A DNA stretch of 64,000 nt from Hungatella sp. UBA4396 (GCA_002389905.1 DGRE01000045.1:65223-129222); one strand, 5' to 3'. Shown: positions 44,118 through 53,389, numbered from the stretch's first letter. Notes: generated by a model from the letters alone, not told the origin. Made by a program: numbers and translations.

Positions 44118-45458
44118 ATGGGTTTGGCTACATTTAAAGGCGGCATTCACCCCTACGAGGGGAAAGAACTGTCGGAGAATAAACCTGTGCAGGTGCTTCA
44201 GCCGAAAGGCGAGCTGGTATTCCCCCTGTCCCAGCATATCGGCGCACCGGCAAAGCCATTGGTGGCGGCAGGTGACCAGGTCCTGGTTGGCCAGAAGATC
44301 GGGGAAGCAGAAGGGTTTATTTCTGCTTGTGTGATCAGTTCTGTTTCAGGAACCGTAAAAACCGTTGAACCGAGATTGACCGTCAGCGGAACGAAGGTAA
44401 TGTCTGTCATCGTTGAAAACGATGAAAAGTACCAGGCAGTAGAAGGGTTTGGCGTCCAGCGTGACCCCAAGACCTTGTCGAAGGAAGAGATTCGCAGCAT
44501 TATAAAGGAAGCCGGTATTGTGGGACTTGGAGGTGCGGGCTTTCCAAACCATGTAAAGCTGTCTCCAAAGGATGAATCAAAGATTGACACCATTATCGTC
44601 AATGGTGCGGAGTGTGAGCCTTATTTAACCTCCGACTACCGGCTGATGATGGAAGAGTCTGAAAGCCTGATCGGAGGCCTTAACATCATCCTCCAGTTGT
44701 TTGAAAATGCAAAAGGGGTTATTGCGATTGAAGACAACAAGCCGGAGGCCGTTAAGCGTATGACTGAGCTTGTAAAGGATGAACCCAGGATCACGGTGTT
44801 TTCCTTAAAGACAAAGTATCCTCAGGGCGGTGAGCGCCCCATGATTTACGGAGTGACGGGAAGGAAGATCAATTCCTCCATGCTTCCGGCAGATGTGGGC
44901 TGCATCGTGGACAACGTGGATACTGTTATTTCTATTTATAATGCGGTTGCAAAAAGCACTCCATTAATCCGCCGTATTCTGACGGTGACAGGAGATGCCA
45001 TAACAAATCCCCAGAATTATAACGTGAGAACAGGAACCAGTTATTCCGAACTTATCGAGGCTTCCGGCGGATTCAAGACAGAGCCGGAAAAGGTGATTTC
45101 CGGAGGCCCCATGATGGGACAGGCACTGTTTGATTTCAATGTTCCGGTTACCAAGACCTCCTCTTCCCTGGTCTGCTTTGAAAAGGACGAGGTGGCAGAA
45201 GTCCCAACCTCCGCCTGCATCCGATGCGGCAGATGTGTGACCGTATGTCCGGGCCGTGTTGTTCCTCAGCTTCTTATAAAGACGGCGGAACAGTCTGATA
45301 TTGAGAGGTTTGTGAAATTAGACGGAATGGAATGCTGCGAATGCGGCTGCTGTTCCTATATCTGCCCGGCTAAATTACCTCTCACCCAGTCATTTAAAGA
45401 AATGCGCAAGCAGGTATTGGCGGAAAGAAAAAAGGCGCAGGAGGGGAAGAAAGCATGA
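44118..45458 (+). CDS. rnfC: Rnf complex subunit C
   Basis: A 446-residue peripheral subunit that binds NADH and FMN and carries two [4Fe-4S] clusters (CIRCGRCVTVCP and CCECGCCSYICP near residues 370 and 410). GLGGAGFPNHVKL is the FMN/NAD-loop signature. The Rnf complex couples electron flow from reduced ferredoxin to NAD with ion export. First gene of a six-gene operon; its stop overlaps rnfD. Confidence 0.97.
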   Translation: MGLATFKGGIHPYEGKELSENKPVQVLQPKGELVFPLSQHIGAPAKPLVAAGDQVLVGQKIGEAEGFISACVISSVSGTVKTVEPRLTVSGTKVMSVIVENDEKYQAVEGFGVQRDPKTLSKEEIRSIIKEAGIVGLGGAGFPNHVKLSPKDESKIDTIIVNGAECEPYLTSDYRLMMEESESLIGGLNIILQLFENAKGVIAIEDNKPEAVKRMTELVKDEPRITVFSLKTKYPQGGERPMIYGVTGRKINSSMLPADVGCIVDNVDTVISIYNAVAKSTPLIRRILTVTGDAITNPQNYNVRTGTSYSELIEASGGFKTEPEKVISGGPMMGQALFDFNVPVTKTSSSLVCFEKDEVAEVPTSACIRCGRCVTVCPGRVVPQLLIKTAEQSDIERFVKLDGMECCECGCCSYICPAKLPLTQSFKEMRKQVLAERKKAQEGKKA

Positions 45459-46378
45459 GTAAATTATTAAACGTATCCACATCACCTCATACCAGGAATT
45501 ATCTGACAACAAAAAACATCATGCTTGATGTTGCTATTGCCATGATTCCGGCTTCTGCCTATGGTGTATATCAGTTTGGAATTAAAGCGGCACTGATTTT
45601 ACTCATCAGTGTCATATCCTGTGTTCTCAGTGAATATGTATTCGAGTCCCTTATGGGAAAGCCGGTTACAATCAGTGACGGAAGCGCTCTTGTGACGGGA
45701 ATGATCCTGGGTCTTAACATGCCTCCGGCCATTCCTCTGTGGATTCCTTTTCTGGGCGGCGTATTTGCCATTATTGTAGTCAAGCAGCTCTACGGCGGAC
45801 TGGGACAGAACTTTATGAACCCGGCTCTTGCGGCAAGGTGTTTTCTCGTCATCTCTTTTGCAGGTCAGATGACCACCTTTACATATGAAGATGCGGTTGT
45901 AAGTGCAACCCCTCTCGCAGCATTAAAGGCAGGCGAGACGGTAGATATGGCTGCCATGTTTATTGGAATGATTCCCGGAACCATTGGTGAGGTTTCTGTT
46001 GTTGCACTGCTGATCGGAGCAGCTTATATGCTGGTCAGAAAGGTGATTTCCATTTATATTCCGGCAACTTATCTGATCACCTTAAGTGTGTTTGTATTTA
46101 TTTTCGGACAGCAGGATTTGAATTATGTACTGGCTCATTTGATGGGAGGCGGCCTTATCTTCGGAGCATTTTTCATGGCTACGGATTATGTGACCAGTCC
46201 TATTACATTTAAGGGAAAGATTATGTTCGGAATTCTTCTTGGAATTTTAACCGGTGTATTCCGTCTCTATGGCGGTACGGCTGAGGGAGTTTCCTATGCG
46301 ATTATTTTCAGCAATATTTTAGTACCTCTGATTGAAAAGATTTCCCTTCCGAAAGCATTTGGAAAGGAGGGCAGATAA
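45455..46378 (+). CDS. rnfD: Rnf complex subunit D
   Basis: A 307-residue membrane subunit with about nine helices. SDGSALVTGMILGLNMP is the conserved region holding the Thr/Ser to which FMN is attached in RnfD (SDGSAxVT). It overlaps rnfC by 4 nt. Confidence 0.96.
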   Translation: MSKLLNVSTSPHTRNYLTTKNIMLDVAIAMIPASAYGVYQFGIKAALILLISVISCVLSEYVFESLMGKPVTISDGSALVTGMILGLNMPPAIPLWIPFLGGVFAIIVVKQLYGGLGQNFMNPALAARCFLVISFAGQMTTFTYEDAVVSATPLAALKAGETVDMAAMFIGMIPGTIGEVSVVALLIGAAYMLVRKVISIYIPATYLITLSVFVFIFGQQDLNYVLAHLMGGGLIFGAFFMATDYVTSPITFKGKIMFGILLGILTGVFRLYGGTAEGVSYAIIFSNILVPLIEKISLPKAFGKEGR

Positions 46379-46379
46379 G

Positions 46380-46994
46380 ATGAAAAACGGCGGATATATG
46401 AAAGATGCACTTGTTTTATTTGTTATTACCCTGATTTCCGGATTTTTGCTGGGAGGCGTTTATCAGATGACCAAGGAGCCTATTGAAAAGGCCAATTTAG
46501 CGGCCAATTTAGCTGCTTATAAGACTGTATTTCCGGAAGCGGCCGATTTTCAGTCTGTTGACGGTTCAGAGGAAGCCATCGAAAGCTGCAATGCTGATCT
46601 GGTTTCCGGCCAGTTTGGAAATGCAGGAGTGGATCAGGTTCTTCAGGCAGTTGACGGAAGCGGAAACGGAGCAGGCTATGTGATTACATCTTATTCGGAG
46701 GACAGCTACAGCGGTCTTGTCCGTTTATCAGTGGGAATCAAGGCAGACGGCTCCATCAGCGGAGTGGAACTCCTCGAAATCAGCGATACCCCTGGCCTGG
46801 GCTTAAAGGCAGCAGAACCGGATTTTAAAAATCAGTATGTGGGAAAGAATACGGAATCCCTCACTGTTGTTAAATCCGGAAATGCGGGAGATGCTGAGAT
46901 CAATTCCATCAGCGGTGCCACCATTACCTCAAGCGCAGTGACCAATGCAGTCAATGCTGCGTTGTATTATGTTCATAATTATATCAATCAGTAG
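46380..46994 (+). CDS. rnfG: Rnf complex subunit G
   Basis: A 204-residue subunit with one N-terminal membrane helix and an outer FMN-binding domain; SISGATITSSAVTNAV contains the SGAT motif whose Thr carries covalent FMN. ATG at 46380 follows AAGGAGG; a longer frame begins inside rnfD and is rejected. Confidence 0.95.
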   Translation: MKNGGYMKDALVLFVITLISGFLLGGVYQMTKEPIEKANLAANLAAYKTVFPEAADFQSVDGSEEAIESCNADLVSGQFGNAGVDQVLQAVDGSGNGAGYVITSYSEDSYSGLVRLSVGIKADGSISGVELLEISDTPGLGLKAAEPDFKNQYVGKNTESLTVVKSGNAGDAEINSISGATITSSAVTNAVNAALYYVHNYINQ

Positions 46995-47005
46995 GAGGCG
47001 GGAAG

Positions 47006-47704
47006 ATGAACAACAAATGTACAGAACGTTTATTTAACGGTATCGTAAAAGAAAACCCAACCTTCGTCCTGATGCTTGGTATGTGTCCGACCCTGGCTGT
47101 TACCACTTCAGCCGTCAATGGTGTGGGCATGGGGCTTTCCACCACTGTGGTACTGTTGTTTTCCAATATGATTATTTCAGCTCTTAGAAAGATCATTCCG
47201 GACCGGGTTAGGATTCCGGCTTATATTGTTATTGTTGCAACTCTGGTTACCATTGTGCAGCTGCTTTTACAGGCTTACGTTCCAAGCATTTATTCTGCTC
47301 TTGGAATTTACATTCCCCTGATCGTGGTAAACTGCATCATCCTGGGCCGTGCGGAGTCTTATGCCTCTAAAAACGGTGTCATGAATTCCACCTTTGATGG
47401 AATCGGAATGGGCCTTGGTTTTACCCTTGCCCTTACCTGTATCGGCCTTGTCCGTGAGATTTTGGGAGCAGGGGCCGTATTCGGACGTGTCATTATTCCG
47501 GAGAATTACCACATCGCAATCTTTGTTCTGGCACCGGGAGCGTTCTTTGTGGTGGCAATCCTGACCGCTCTTCAGAATAAGCTGAAGGCACCTTCTGCTT
47601 CCAATGGACCGGAGTCTGATGGATGCAGCGGCAACTGTGCTTCCTGCGGCAGCCTGGGAAACGGAACGGCAGATAAGAAGCCGGATTCAGGGAAAGAAGA
47701 ATAG
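47006..47704 (+). CDS. rnfE: Rnf complex subunit E with Cys-rich tail
   Basis: A 232-residue membrane subunit with six helices (MLGMCPTLAVTTSAVNGVGMG and DGIGMGLGFTLALT are diagnostic). After about residue 195 there is a hydrophilic tail with CSGNCASC, absent from the proteobacterial protein as I recall it. The tail could bind metal or be a redox switch; that is inference. Confidence 0.94.
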   Translation: MNNKCTERLFNGIVKENPTFVLMLGMCPTLAVTTSAVNGVGMGLSTTVVLLFSNMIISALRKIIPDRVRIPAYIVIVATLVTIVQLLLQAYVPSIYSALGIYIPLIVVNCIILGRAESYASKNGVMNSTFDGIGMGLGFTLALTCIGLVREILGAGAVFGRVIIPENYHIAIFVLAPGAFFVVAILTALQNKLKAPSASNGPESDGCSGNCASCGSLGNGTADKKPDSGKEE

Positions 47705-47716
47705 GAGGGTGGATAG

Positions 47717-48292
47717 ATGAAAGAATTGTTATTGATTGCCATTGGCGCAGCCCTGGTTAACAACGTGGTGCTCAGCCAGTTTTTGGGTCTTTGTCCATTC
47801 ATCGGAGTTTCCAAAAATGTAAAGACTTCTACGGGTATGGGAGCAGCTGTTATCTTTGTAATCACCATTGCTGCCTTTGTTACCAGCGTAATTTATAACG
47901 GGATTTTAAGAAGTCTGGAACTGGAATTTCTGCAGACCATTGTATTTATTCTGGTAATTGCAGCCCTGGTACAGTTTGTAGAAATGTTTTTAAAGAAATC
48001 CATGCCGGCACTTTATGATTCCCTGGGCGTATATCTGCCGCTGATCACCACCAACTGTGCGGTTTTAGGTGTGGCGCTGACCAACGTGCAGAAATCCTAT
48101 AACATCCTGGAAAGCGTGATCAATGGCATCGGTATATCCGTAGGCTTTACCATAGCCATCGTCATGCTGGCAGGTGTCCGGGAGAGAATTGAATACAATG
48201 ATGTTCCCAATTCCTTTAAGGGATCTCCCATTGTTCTGATCACCTCCGGTCTTATGGCAATTGCATTTTTCGGATTTTCCGGATTGATTTAA
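47717..48292 (+). CDS. rnfA: Rnf complex subunit A
   Basis: A 191-residue, six-helix membrane protein homologous to RnfE but inverted in topology. VNNVVLSQFLGLCPFIGVS is the conserved first region and contains the Cys thought to help bind the intramembrane iron-sulfur cluster. Located 12 bp after rnfE. Confidence 0.96.
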   Translation: MKELLLIAIGAALVNNVVLSQFLGLCPFIGVSKNVKTSTGMGAAVIFVITIAAFVTSVIYNGILRSLELEFLQTIVFILVIAALVQFVEMFLKKSMPALYDSLGVYLPLITTNCAVLGVALTNVQKSYNILESVINGIGISVGFTIAIVMLAGVRERIEYNDVPNSFKGSPIVLITSGLMAIAFFGFSGLI

Positions 48293-48362
48293 ATGCATCT
48301 GTATTCATGAGAGAGCGGCAAATAGGATTGGAGATATCCGGTTTACAAGGAGGAGACGAAGA

Positions 48363-49154
48363 ATGGCAATAAGTATTATATATGCGGCAGCCGTGGTGGG
48401 CATTCTGGGAATTTTAATCGGAGTGTTCTTAGGGATTGCCAGTGAAAAGTTTAAGGTGGAAGTGGATGAGAGAGAGCTTCTCATCCGGGATGTGCTTCCG
48501 GGCAACAACTGCGGTGGCTGCGGATATGCGGGATGTGACGCTTTGGCAAAGGCCATTGCAGAAGGTAATGCCGCTGTAGGGGCCTGCCCCGTAGGCGGTG
48601 CTTCCGTGGCAGATCAGATCGGTGAAATCATGGGTGTTTCAGCCGATGCTATGGATAAAAAGGTTGCATTTGTCAAATGCAAGGGAACCTGTGACAAGAC
48701 AAAGGTCAAATACAAGTACGTGGGTGCTGAGGATTGCCGGATGGCTTCTGTAGCTCCCGGCGGTACGGAAAAGGCATGTGCTTATGGCTGTATGGGCTTT
48801 GGCTCCTGTGTGAAAGCCTGCGAGTTTGATGCCATTCATGTAATTGACGGAATTGCAGTGGTGGATAAGGAAAAATGCGTTGCCTGCGGCAAGTGCGTGA
48901 CTGCCTGTCCAAGCAGTCTCATTGATCTGGTGCCTTACCGTTCCAGACATCTGGTTCAGTGCAATTCCCACGACAAGGGCAAGGAAGTAAAGGCTAAATG
49001 CGAGGTAGGCTGCATTGCCTGTACCCTGTGCATCAAGCAGTGTGAATTTGATGCCATCCACATGGATAACAATGTGGCTGTCATTGATTATGAGAAATGT
49101 ACCAACTGCGGAAAGTGCGCTCAGAAGTGTCCGGTAAAAGTAATTGTATCATAA
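48363..49154 (+). CDS. rnfB: Rnf complex subunit B
   Basis: A 263-residue ferredoxin-accepting subunit. One N-terminal membrane helix is followed by the NNCGGCGYAGC cluster site and several ferredoxin motifs (CMGFGSCVKAC, CVACGKCVTACP, CIACTLCIKQC, CTNCGKCAQKCP). It passes electrons from ferredoxin into the complex. It is last in the clostridial order C-D-G-E-A-B. Confidence 0.96.
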   Translation: MAISIIYAAAVVGILGILIGVFLGIASEKFKVEVDERELLIRDVLPGNNCGGCGYAGCDALAKAIAEGNAAVGACPVGGASVADQIGEIMGVSADAMDKKVAFVKCKGTCDKTKVKYKYVGAEDCRMASVAPGGTEKACAYGCMGFGSCVKACEFDAIHVIDGIAVVDKEKCVACGKCVTACPSSLIDLVPYRSRHLVQCNSHDKGKEVKAKCEVGCIACTLCIKQCEFDAIHMDNNVAVIDYEKCTNCGKCAQKCPVKVIVS

Positions 49155-49162
49155 GAAATGAA

Positions 49163-49195
49163 AAAGAGGCAGGTCATTACGATCTGCCTCTTTTC
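49163..49195. terminator. Bidirectional terminator between rnfB and uxaC
   Basis: AAAGAGGCAG pairs with CTGCCTCTTT. T-rich exits on both strands serve the convergent genes. Confidence 0.9.
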
Positions 49196-49205
49196 TGATA
49201 TTTTT

Positions 49206-50603
49206 TTAGAATCCAAAGTAATTCATAGCATTGTTATAAGAAATTCCTTCAATAATCTCTTTCAGCGCCTTCTGGTCATCGGGATATTCTCCGTTTTCCA
49301 CCCAGCCGCCGACCAGCTCGCAGAGAATTCTGCGGAAATATTCATGTCTGGTGTAGGATAAGAAGCTTCTGGAATCTGTAAGCATTCCGATGAAGTTTCC
49401 AAGGCAGCCTAAGTTTGCTAAGGAGATCATCTGCTCCAGCATGCCGGTTTTGTGGTCATTGAACCACCATGCGGAACCCTGCTGGATCTTGCCCGGGAAC
49501 TGGCTCTGGAAGCAGCCTAAGATGGTGCCGATGGAAGCGTTGTCGTTGGGATTTAAAGAATAAATAATGGTCTTTGGAATCTCATCGGTTGCGCTTAAGG
49601 CGTTTAAGTAATCAGCCATCTGGGCGGAAGGAGCGTAGTTGTTGATGCAGTCGTAGCCTGTATCAGCTCCCAGCTTTTCAAACATCAGGGCGTTGTTGTC
49701 ACGCTTGCAGCCATAGTGAAGCTGCATCACCCAGCCCATGCGGTTGTATTCTTTTGCAGCAAACAGCATGAATGCAGTTTTAAACTTTAACTCATCTTCC
49801 TTGGAAATTGCTTTGCCGGCAAGTCCGTTTGCAAAGATGGTCTCAAGCTCTGCCTCATCGGCGGGAGCGTACATCACGTACTCAAGGGCATGGTCGGATA
49901 CGCTGCAGCCCTGGCTTGCAAAGAATTCCATACGGTTCTTTAAGGCAGCCTTTAAGGAAGAGAAATCCTTGATTTCAACGCCGCTTACGGCAGATAATTT
50001 TGCCATATAGGAAGCAAATTCCGGTTTTTCAATGTTCATGGCCTTGTCCGGTCTCCAGGCTGGAAGGACTTTGACTTCAAAAGAAGAATCAGCCGCAATT
50101 TTCTGGTGCCATTCCAGGCTGTCTGCCGGATCGTCAGTGGTACAGATCACGGTTACATTGGACTGCCTGATGATATTGCGGGCGCTCATGGAATCCTGAT
50201 GAAGCTTTTCATTGCATAAATTCCAGACTTCTTCGGCAGTGTCGCCGTTTAAGTAGCCGGTATAGCCGAAGTATCTCTGCAGCTCTAAGTGGCTCCAGTG
50301 ATAGAGTGGGTTTCCGATCAGCTTTGACATGGTTTCTGCCCATTTCTGGAATTTCTCCCGGTCAGAAGCGTCGCCGGTAATATATTTTTCATCCACGCCG
50401 TTGGAACGCATCTGGCGCCATTTGTAATGGTCTCCGCCTAACCACACCTGGGTGATGGTGTCAAATTTGCGGTCTTCGTAAATTTCCTGGGGATTGATGT
50501 GGCAGTGATAGTCTACAATAGGCATGTTCTCCCCATAGGTATGATAGAGGTTTTTTGCTGCATCAGTAGACAATAAAAAGTCTTTGTCCATAAACTGTTT
50601 CAT
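49206..50603 (-). CDS. uxaC: Glucuronate/galacturonate isomerase
   Basis: A 465-residue uronate isomerase that converts glucuronate to fructuronate or galacturonate to tagaturonate. The start MKQFMDKDFLLSTDAAKNLY, then IVDYHCHINPQEI (metal HxH) and VICTTDDPADSLEWH are characteristic. It is downstream of a LacI regulator on the same strand (30 bp) and divergent from the KDG aldolase/kinase genes that complete the pathway. The reductases and dehydratases of the route are not in the window. Confidence 0.96.
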   Translation of the reverse strand: MKQFMDKDFLLSTDAAKNLYHTYGENMPIVDYHCHINPQEIYEDRKFDTITQVWLGGDHYKWRQMRSNGVDEKYITGDASDREKFQKWAETMSKLIGNPLYHWSHLELQRYFGYTGYLNGDTAEEVWNLCNEKLHQDSMSARNIIRQSNVTVICTTDDPADSLEWHQKIAADSSFEVKVLPAWRPDKAMNIEKPEFASYMAKLSAVSGVEIKDFSSLKAALKNRMEFFASQGCSVSDHALEYVMYAPADEAELETIFANGLAGKAISKEDELKFKTAFMLFAAKEYNRMGWVMQLHYGCKRDNNALMFEKLGADTGYDCINNYAPSAQMADYLNALSATDEIPKTIIYSLNPNDNASIGTILGCFQSQFPGKIQQGSAWWFNDHKTGMLEQMISLANLGCLGNFIGMLTDSRSFLSYTRHEYFRRILCELVGGWVENGEYPDDQKALKEIIEGISYNNAMNYFGF

Positions 50604-50632
50604 ATTAGATAATCCTCCTTAGATATATATAA

Positions 50633-51634
50633 TTAAAAGTTTGTAGTACCGCGTTTTATTAGCTCTGTAGTGATAACGGTTTTTTTTGCCGTTTCCTCCC
50701 CCTCCAGCACCTTCATCAAGGTGTTTACGGTGGAAATACAGAGAGCTTCCGCCTTGTTGTCCACAGAAGTGATTTCAGGAGTGGTACAGCGGGATAAAAT
50801 GGAGTTATTATATCCGATAATGCTCAAATCTTCCGGAATTTTAAGTTCTGCTTTACCTGCATATTTTACCGCTCCTACTGCCAGAATATCCTCTGCGGCC
50901 AAAACTGCGTCAAAATAAATTCCGGAATGGGAAAGCTGGCTCAGCAGCTCCATGGCTGCGTCAGGGTCTTTGGGACAGAGTGCCATGAGTTCATCCTGCA
51001 GGATAAAGCCTGCATCACTGACAGCTTCCTTGTAGCCGGAAAGCTTGCGCAGGTTACTATAGGAGTTTCCGGAATAGAGGTAGAGCACCGAAGACCGCCC
51101 GGAGCGGTAAAGCCTGGAAGCCGCATCGTAGACAGCAGCGTGGTCGTCGCAGACGGTGCTGTAAATCTGTTCTCCCTCCAGATATCCGTTTACCAGCATG
51201 ATGGGAATATCCCTGGCTGCCTCCAGAAGGTAAGCATTATTCTCCGGCCTTTCCTCAATATAATGGGAACCTGCCAGAATGACCGCATCCACCCGTTTGG
51301 AGCGGAGCAGTTCCAGATACTTCTTTTTTGTTCCATGAAGATGACCGGTGCAGCAGAGAAGGGAATCGTAACCGCTTCCTCTCAATTCCTTTTCCAGGTA
51401 GTAGATGGCTTCCGCCAGCCACGGGTCGGAAGAATCGGCGCACATGATTCCAATGGTCTTCATGGTATTGAGCCCTAAGCTTCTGGCAAATACATTGGGA
51501 GTATAGCCAAGTTCATCCATGACGGCCAAAACCTTTTTCCTGGTCTTTTCACTGACATTGGGATTTCCGTTGATGACTCTGGAAACAGTGGCAATGGAAA
51601 CGCGGGCATGTTCGGAAACATCATAGATATTCAA
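50633..51634 (-). CDS. LacI-family regulator of uronate genes
   Basis: A 333-residue repressor: headpiece NIYDVSEHARVSIATVSRVINGNPNVSEKTRKKV, hinge, then a periplasmic-binding-protein-like sensor domain. Several starts are possible (GTG 51643, ATG 51640, TTG 51637, TTG 51634). I prefer TTG 51634, which is 8 nt after GGAGG and aligns with MNIYD-type family starts. It is cotranscribed with uxaC, and a palindrome fits autoregulation. Confidence 0.85.
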   Translation of the reverse strand: MNIYDVSEHARVSIATVSRVINGNPNVSEKTRKKVLAVMDELGYTPNVFARSLGLNTMKTIGIMCADSSDPWLAEAIYYLEKELRGSGYDSLLCCTGHLHGTKKKYLELLRSKRVDAVILAGSHYIEERPENNAYLLEAARDIPIMLVNGYLEGEQIYSTVCDDHAAVYDAASRLYRSGRSSVLYLYSGNSYSNLRKLSGYKEAVSDAGFILQDELMALCPKDPDAAMELLSQLSHSGIYFDAVLAAEDILAVGAVKYAGKAELKIPEDLSIIGYNNSILSRCTTPEITSVDNKAEALCISTVNTLMKVLEGEETAKKTVITTELIKRGTTNF

Positions 51635-51653
51635 CAACATCACCTCCCGTAAT

Positions 51654-51667
51654 TGTAAGTATTTACA
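51654..51667 (-). promoter_or_regulatory. LacI-type operator before the lacI-uxaC operon
   Basis: TGTAAGTATTTACA, a TGTAA-N4-TTACA palindrome, lies just past the predicted transcription start of the minus-strand promoter and before the start codon. Confidence 0.55.
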
Positions 51668-51677
51668 TATCCATTTT

Positions 51678-51706
51678 ATTATACATAATTACAGGAGATA
51701 TTACAA
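51678..51706 (-). promoter_or_regulatory. Promoter of the lacI-uxaC operon
   Basis: On the minus strand TTGTAA is spaced exactly 17 bp from a perfect TATAAT. Confidence 0.7.
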
Positions 51707-51753
51707 TCCCCGAATTGTATTTTTTGGCTCTCTGGCCTGTGATTTTATAATCT

Positions 51754-51767
51754 TTCGCATATACGAA
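51754..51767. promoter_or_regulatory. KdgR-type palindrome, copy 1
   Basis: TTCGCATATACGAA lies between the divergent lacI and iclR promoters, 7 bp upstream of the iclR -35. Its reverse complement recurs exactly before kdgA. The placement could serve regulation of either direction. Confidence 0.75.
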
Positions 51768-51774
51768 ATTCAAC

Positions 51775-51804
51775 TTGCTTTTTTCCTGATTCAAAGAGTA
51801 TACT
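51775..51804 (+). promoter_or_regulatory. Promoter of the iclR gene
   Basis: TTGCTT and TATACT are separated by 18 bp, 26 bp before the start codon. Confidence 0.6.
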
Positions 51805-51829
51805 GATAGTGAGAAATGGAGGCAGAACC

Positions 51830-52591
51830 ATGAAACTGAACAGAACGACACAAAGGACTATCGAGATATTAAAGCTGATTTCCCAGTCACCGGAGGGAGC
51901 CACCCTCGATGATATCTGTAAAAAGCTTGACCTTCCAAAGACCAGCGGCTATGACATCGTGACAACCCTGGCCGAAATGAACATGGTAAACGTGGCAAAA
52001 GGGCAGAAGCAAAGCTATACCATCGGACTGATGGCTTACCGGATCGGGGTCAACTATACCAATAACCTGGACTTTATCGGCACCATTGAACCTGTCCTCA
52101 AGGCATTTTCAAAAGAAGTGGGAAAAACTGTTTTCTTCGGAATTCCCTCTGATCATCACGTTGTATACATATGTAAGTTTGAACCGGAGAACCCTATTAT
52201 CACCACAGCCACCGTGGGCTCCAGAAATCCTATGTACTGTACTTCTCTTGGAAAGGTGATTTTGGCCTACAGCAGCGAAGAGGAAAGGGAAAAGATGATC
52301 AGCAGGATCAAATTCACCCAGTACACGGAGTGGACTGTCAAAAACAAGGAACAGCTTATGGAAGAGCTGGAACGGGTGCGGGAGCGGGGCTACGCTTTTG
52401 ATGCCAGGGAGATGGAAGAGCATATGCAGTGTGTGGGAGCGCCTGTTTTTGACCGGGCCGGTAATGTTTTAGGCGCCATCAGCGTGTCCAGCCTCTACAA
52501 GCCATCGGAGGATTATGATGCACTTGGAAAGCTGGTTTGGGACAAGGGAGCGGAGGTTTCCGGATTGTTAGGATTTCTTGGAAAAATATGA
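51830..52591 (+). CDS. IclR-family regulator (KdgR-like)
   Basis: A 253-residue regulator with an N-terminal winged helix (LDDICKKLDLPKTSGYDIVTTL, residues about 28-50) and the C-terminal IclR ligand domain (GSRNPMYCTSLGKVILAY, GAPVFDRAGNVLGAISVS). IclR proteins of the KdgR group respond to 2-keto-3-deoxygluconate. The adjacent kdgA and kdgK genes and the shared 14-bp palindrome support that role. ATG at 51830 follows GGAGG. Confidence 0.88.
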   Translation: MKLNRTTQRTIEILKLISQSPEGATLDDICKKLDLPKTSGYDIVTTLAEMNMVNVAKGQKQSYTIGLMAYRIGVNYTNNLDFIGTIEPVLKAFSKEVGKTVFFGIPSDHHVVYICKFEPENPIITTATVGSRNPMYCTSLGKVILAYSSEEEREKMISRIKFTQYTEWTVKNKEQLMEELERVRERGYAFDAREMEEHMQCVGAPVFDRAGNVLGAISVSSLYKPSEDYDALGKLVWDKGAEVSGLLGFLGKI

Positions 52592-52601
52592 GGAATACTT
52601 A

Positions 52602-52630
52602 TTGACAAAACGGCTGGAAGCGATTAATAT
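52602..52630 (+). promoter_or_regulatory. Promoter of the kdgA-kdgK operon
   Basis: TTGACA is spaced 17 bp from TAATAT. The start would be near 52637. Confidence 0.8.
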
Positions 52631-52661
52631 TCAAGTATAAGAATCGTAAATATGAAGATAG

Positions 52662-52675
52662 TTCGTATATGCGAA
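52662..52675. promoter_or_regulatory. KdgR-type palindrome, copy 2
   Basis: TTCGTATATGCGAA, the exact reverse complement of copy 1, lies about 25 bp downstream of the kdgA transcription start and 26 bp before its ATG, a position suited to repression. Confidence 0.75.
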
Positions 52676-52700
52676 TTTAAGAGAGAAGGAGAGAACAATC

Positions 52701-53351
52701 ATGAAAAAAGAACAGGTTTTAGCAAGAATGAAAGAAGATTGTCTGGTTGCCGTTGTCCGTGCAAAGAATTTGGAGCAGGGCGAGAAGGTTGTAGATGCCA
52801 TCATCGCAGGCGGAATCAATTTCATTGAGATCACAATGACCATGGACCAGGGAAATCCTGTTGAATTCATTTCTAAAATGTCTGAAAAATACAGAGAAAA
52901 TCCTGCTATTGTGATTGGAGCAGGTACTGTTCTGGACCCGGAGACAGCAAGAGCAGTCATTCTTGCAGGAGCAAACTATGTGGTTAGCCCAGGGCTTAAC
53001 GTGGAGACCATCAAGCTTTGCAACCGTTACAGAGTTCCTATGCTTCCAGGTGTTTTAACTCCAACGGAAGCCATTACTGCTTTGGAGTACGGATGTGATG
53101 TAATTAAGGTATTCCCAGGTAACTTAGTAGGACCGGCAGCCATCAGTTCCTTCAAAGGACCTCTTCCCCAGGGTGATTTCATGCCATCCGGCGGTGTTGA
53201 CGTGGATAACGTGGACAAGTGGATCAAGGCAGGCGCTTATGCTGTTGGAACAGGAAGCAGCCTGACAAAGGGCGCTAATACCGGTGATTATGCAGCAGTT
53301 ACCGCAAAGGCAAAAGAGTTTGTAGAAGCAGTGGCAGCAGCAAGGAAATAA
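52701..53351 (+). CDS. kdgA: KDPG/KHG aldolase
   Basis: A 216-residue class I aldolase that splits 2-keto-3-deoxy-6-phosphogluconate into pyruvate and glyceraldehyde 3-phosphate. The catalytic Glu is in NFIEITMT and the Schiff-base Lys in CDVIKVFPGNLVGP; GAGTVLDPETA is conserved. It is followed after 38 bp by a KDG kinase, so the two form the last steps of uronate breakdown. AGAGAAGGAGAG precedes the ATG. Confidence 0.96.
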   Translation: MKKEQVLARMKEDCLVAVVRAKNLEQGEKVVDAIIAGGINFIEITMTMDQGNPVEFISKMSEKYRENPAIVIGAGTVLDPETARAVILAGANYVVSPGLNVETIKLCNRYRVPMLPGVLTPTEAITALEYGCDVIKVFPGNLVGPAAISSFKGPLPQGDFMPSGGVDVDNVDKWIKAGAYAVGTGSSLTKGANTGDYAAVTAKAKEFVEAVAAARK

Positions 53352-53389
53352 TTAAAATAATCATAAAAGTTTAAGGAGAGAATACAAAA

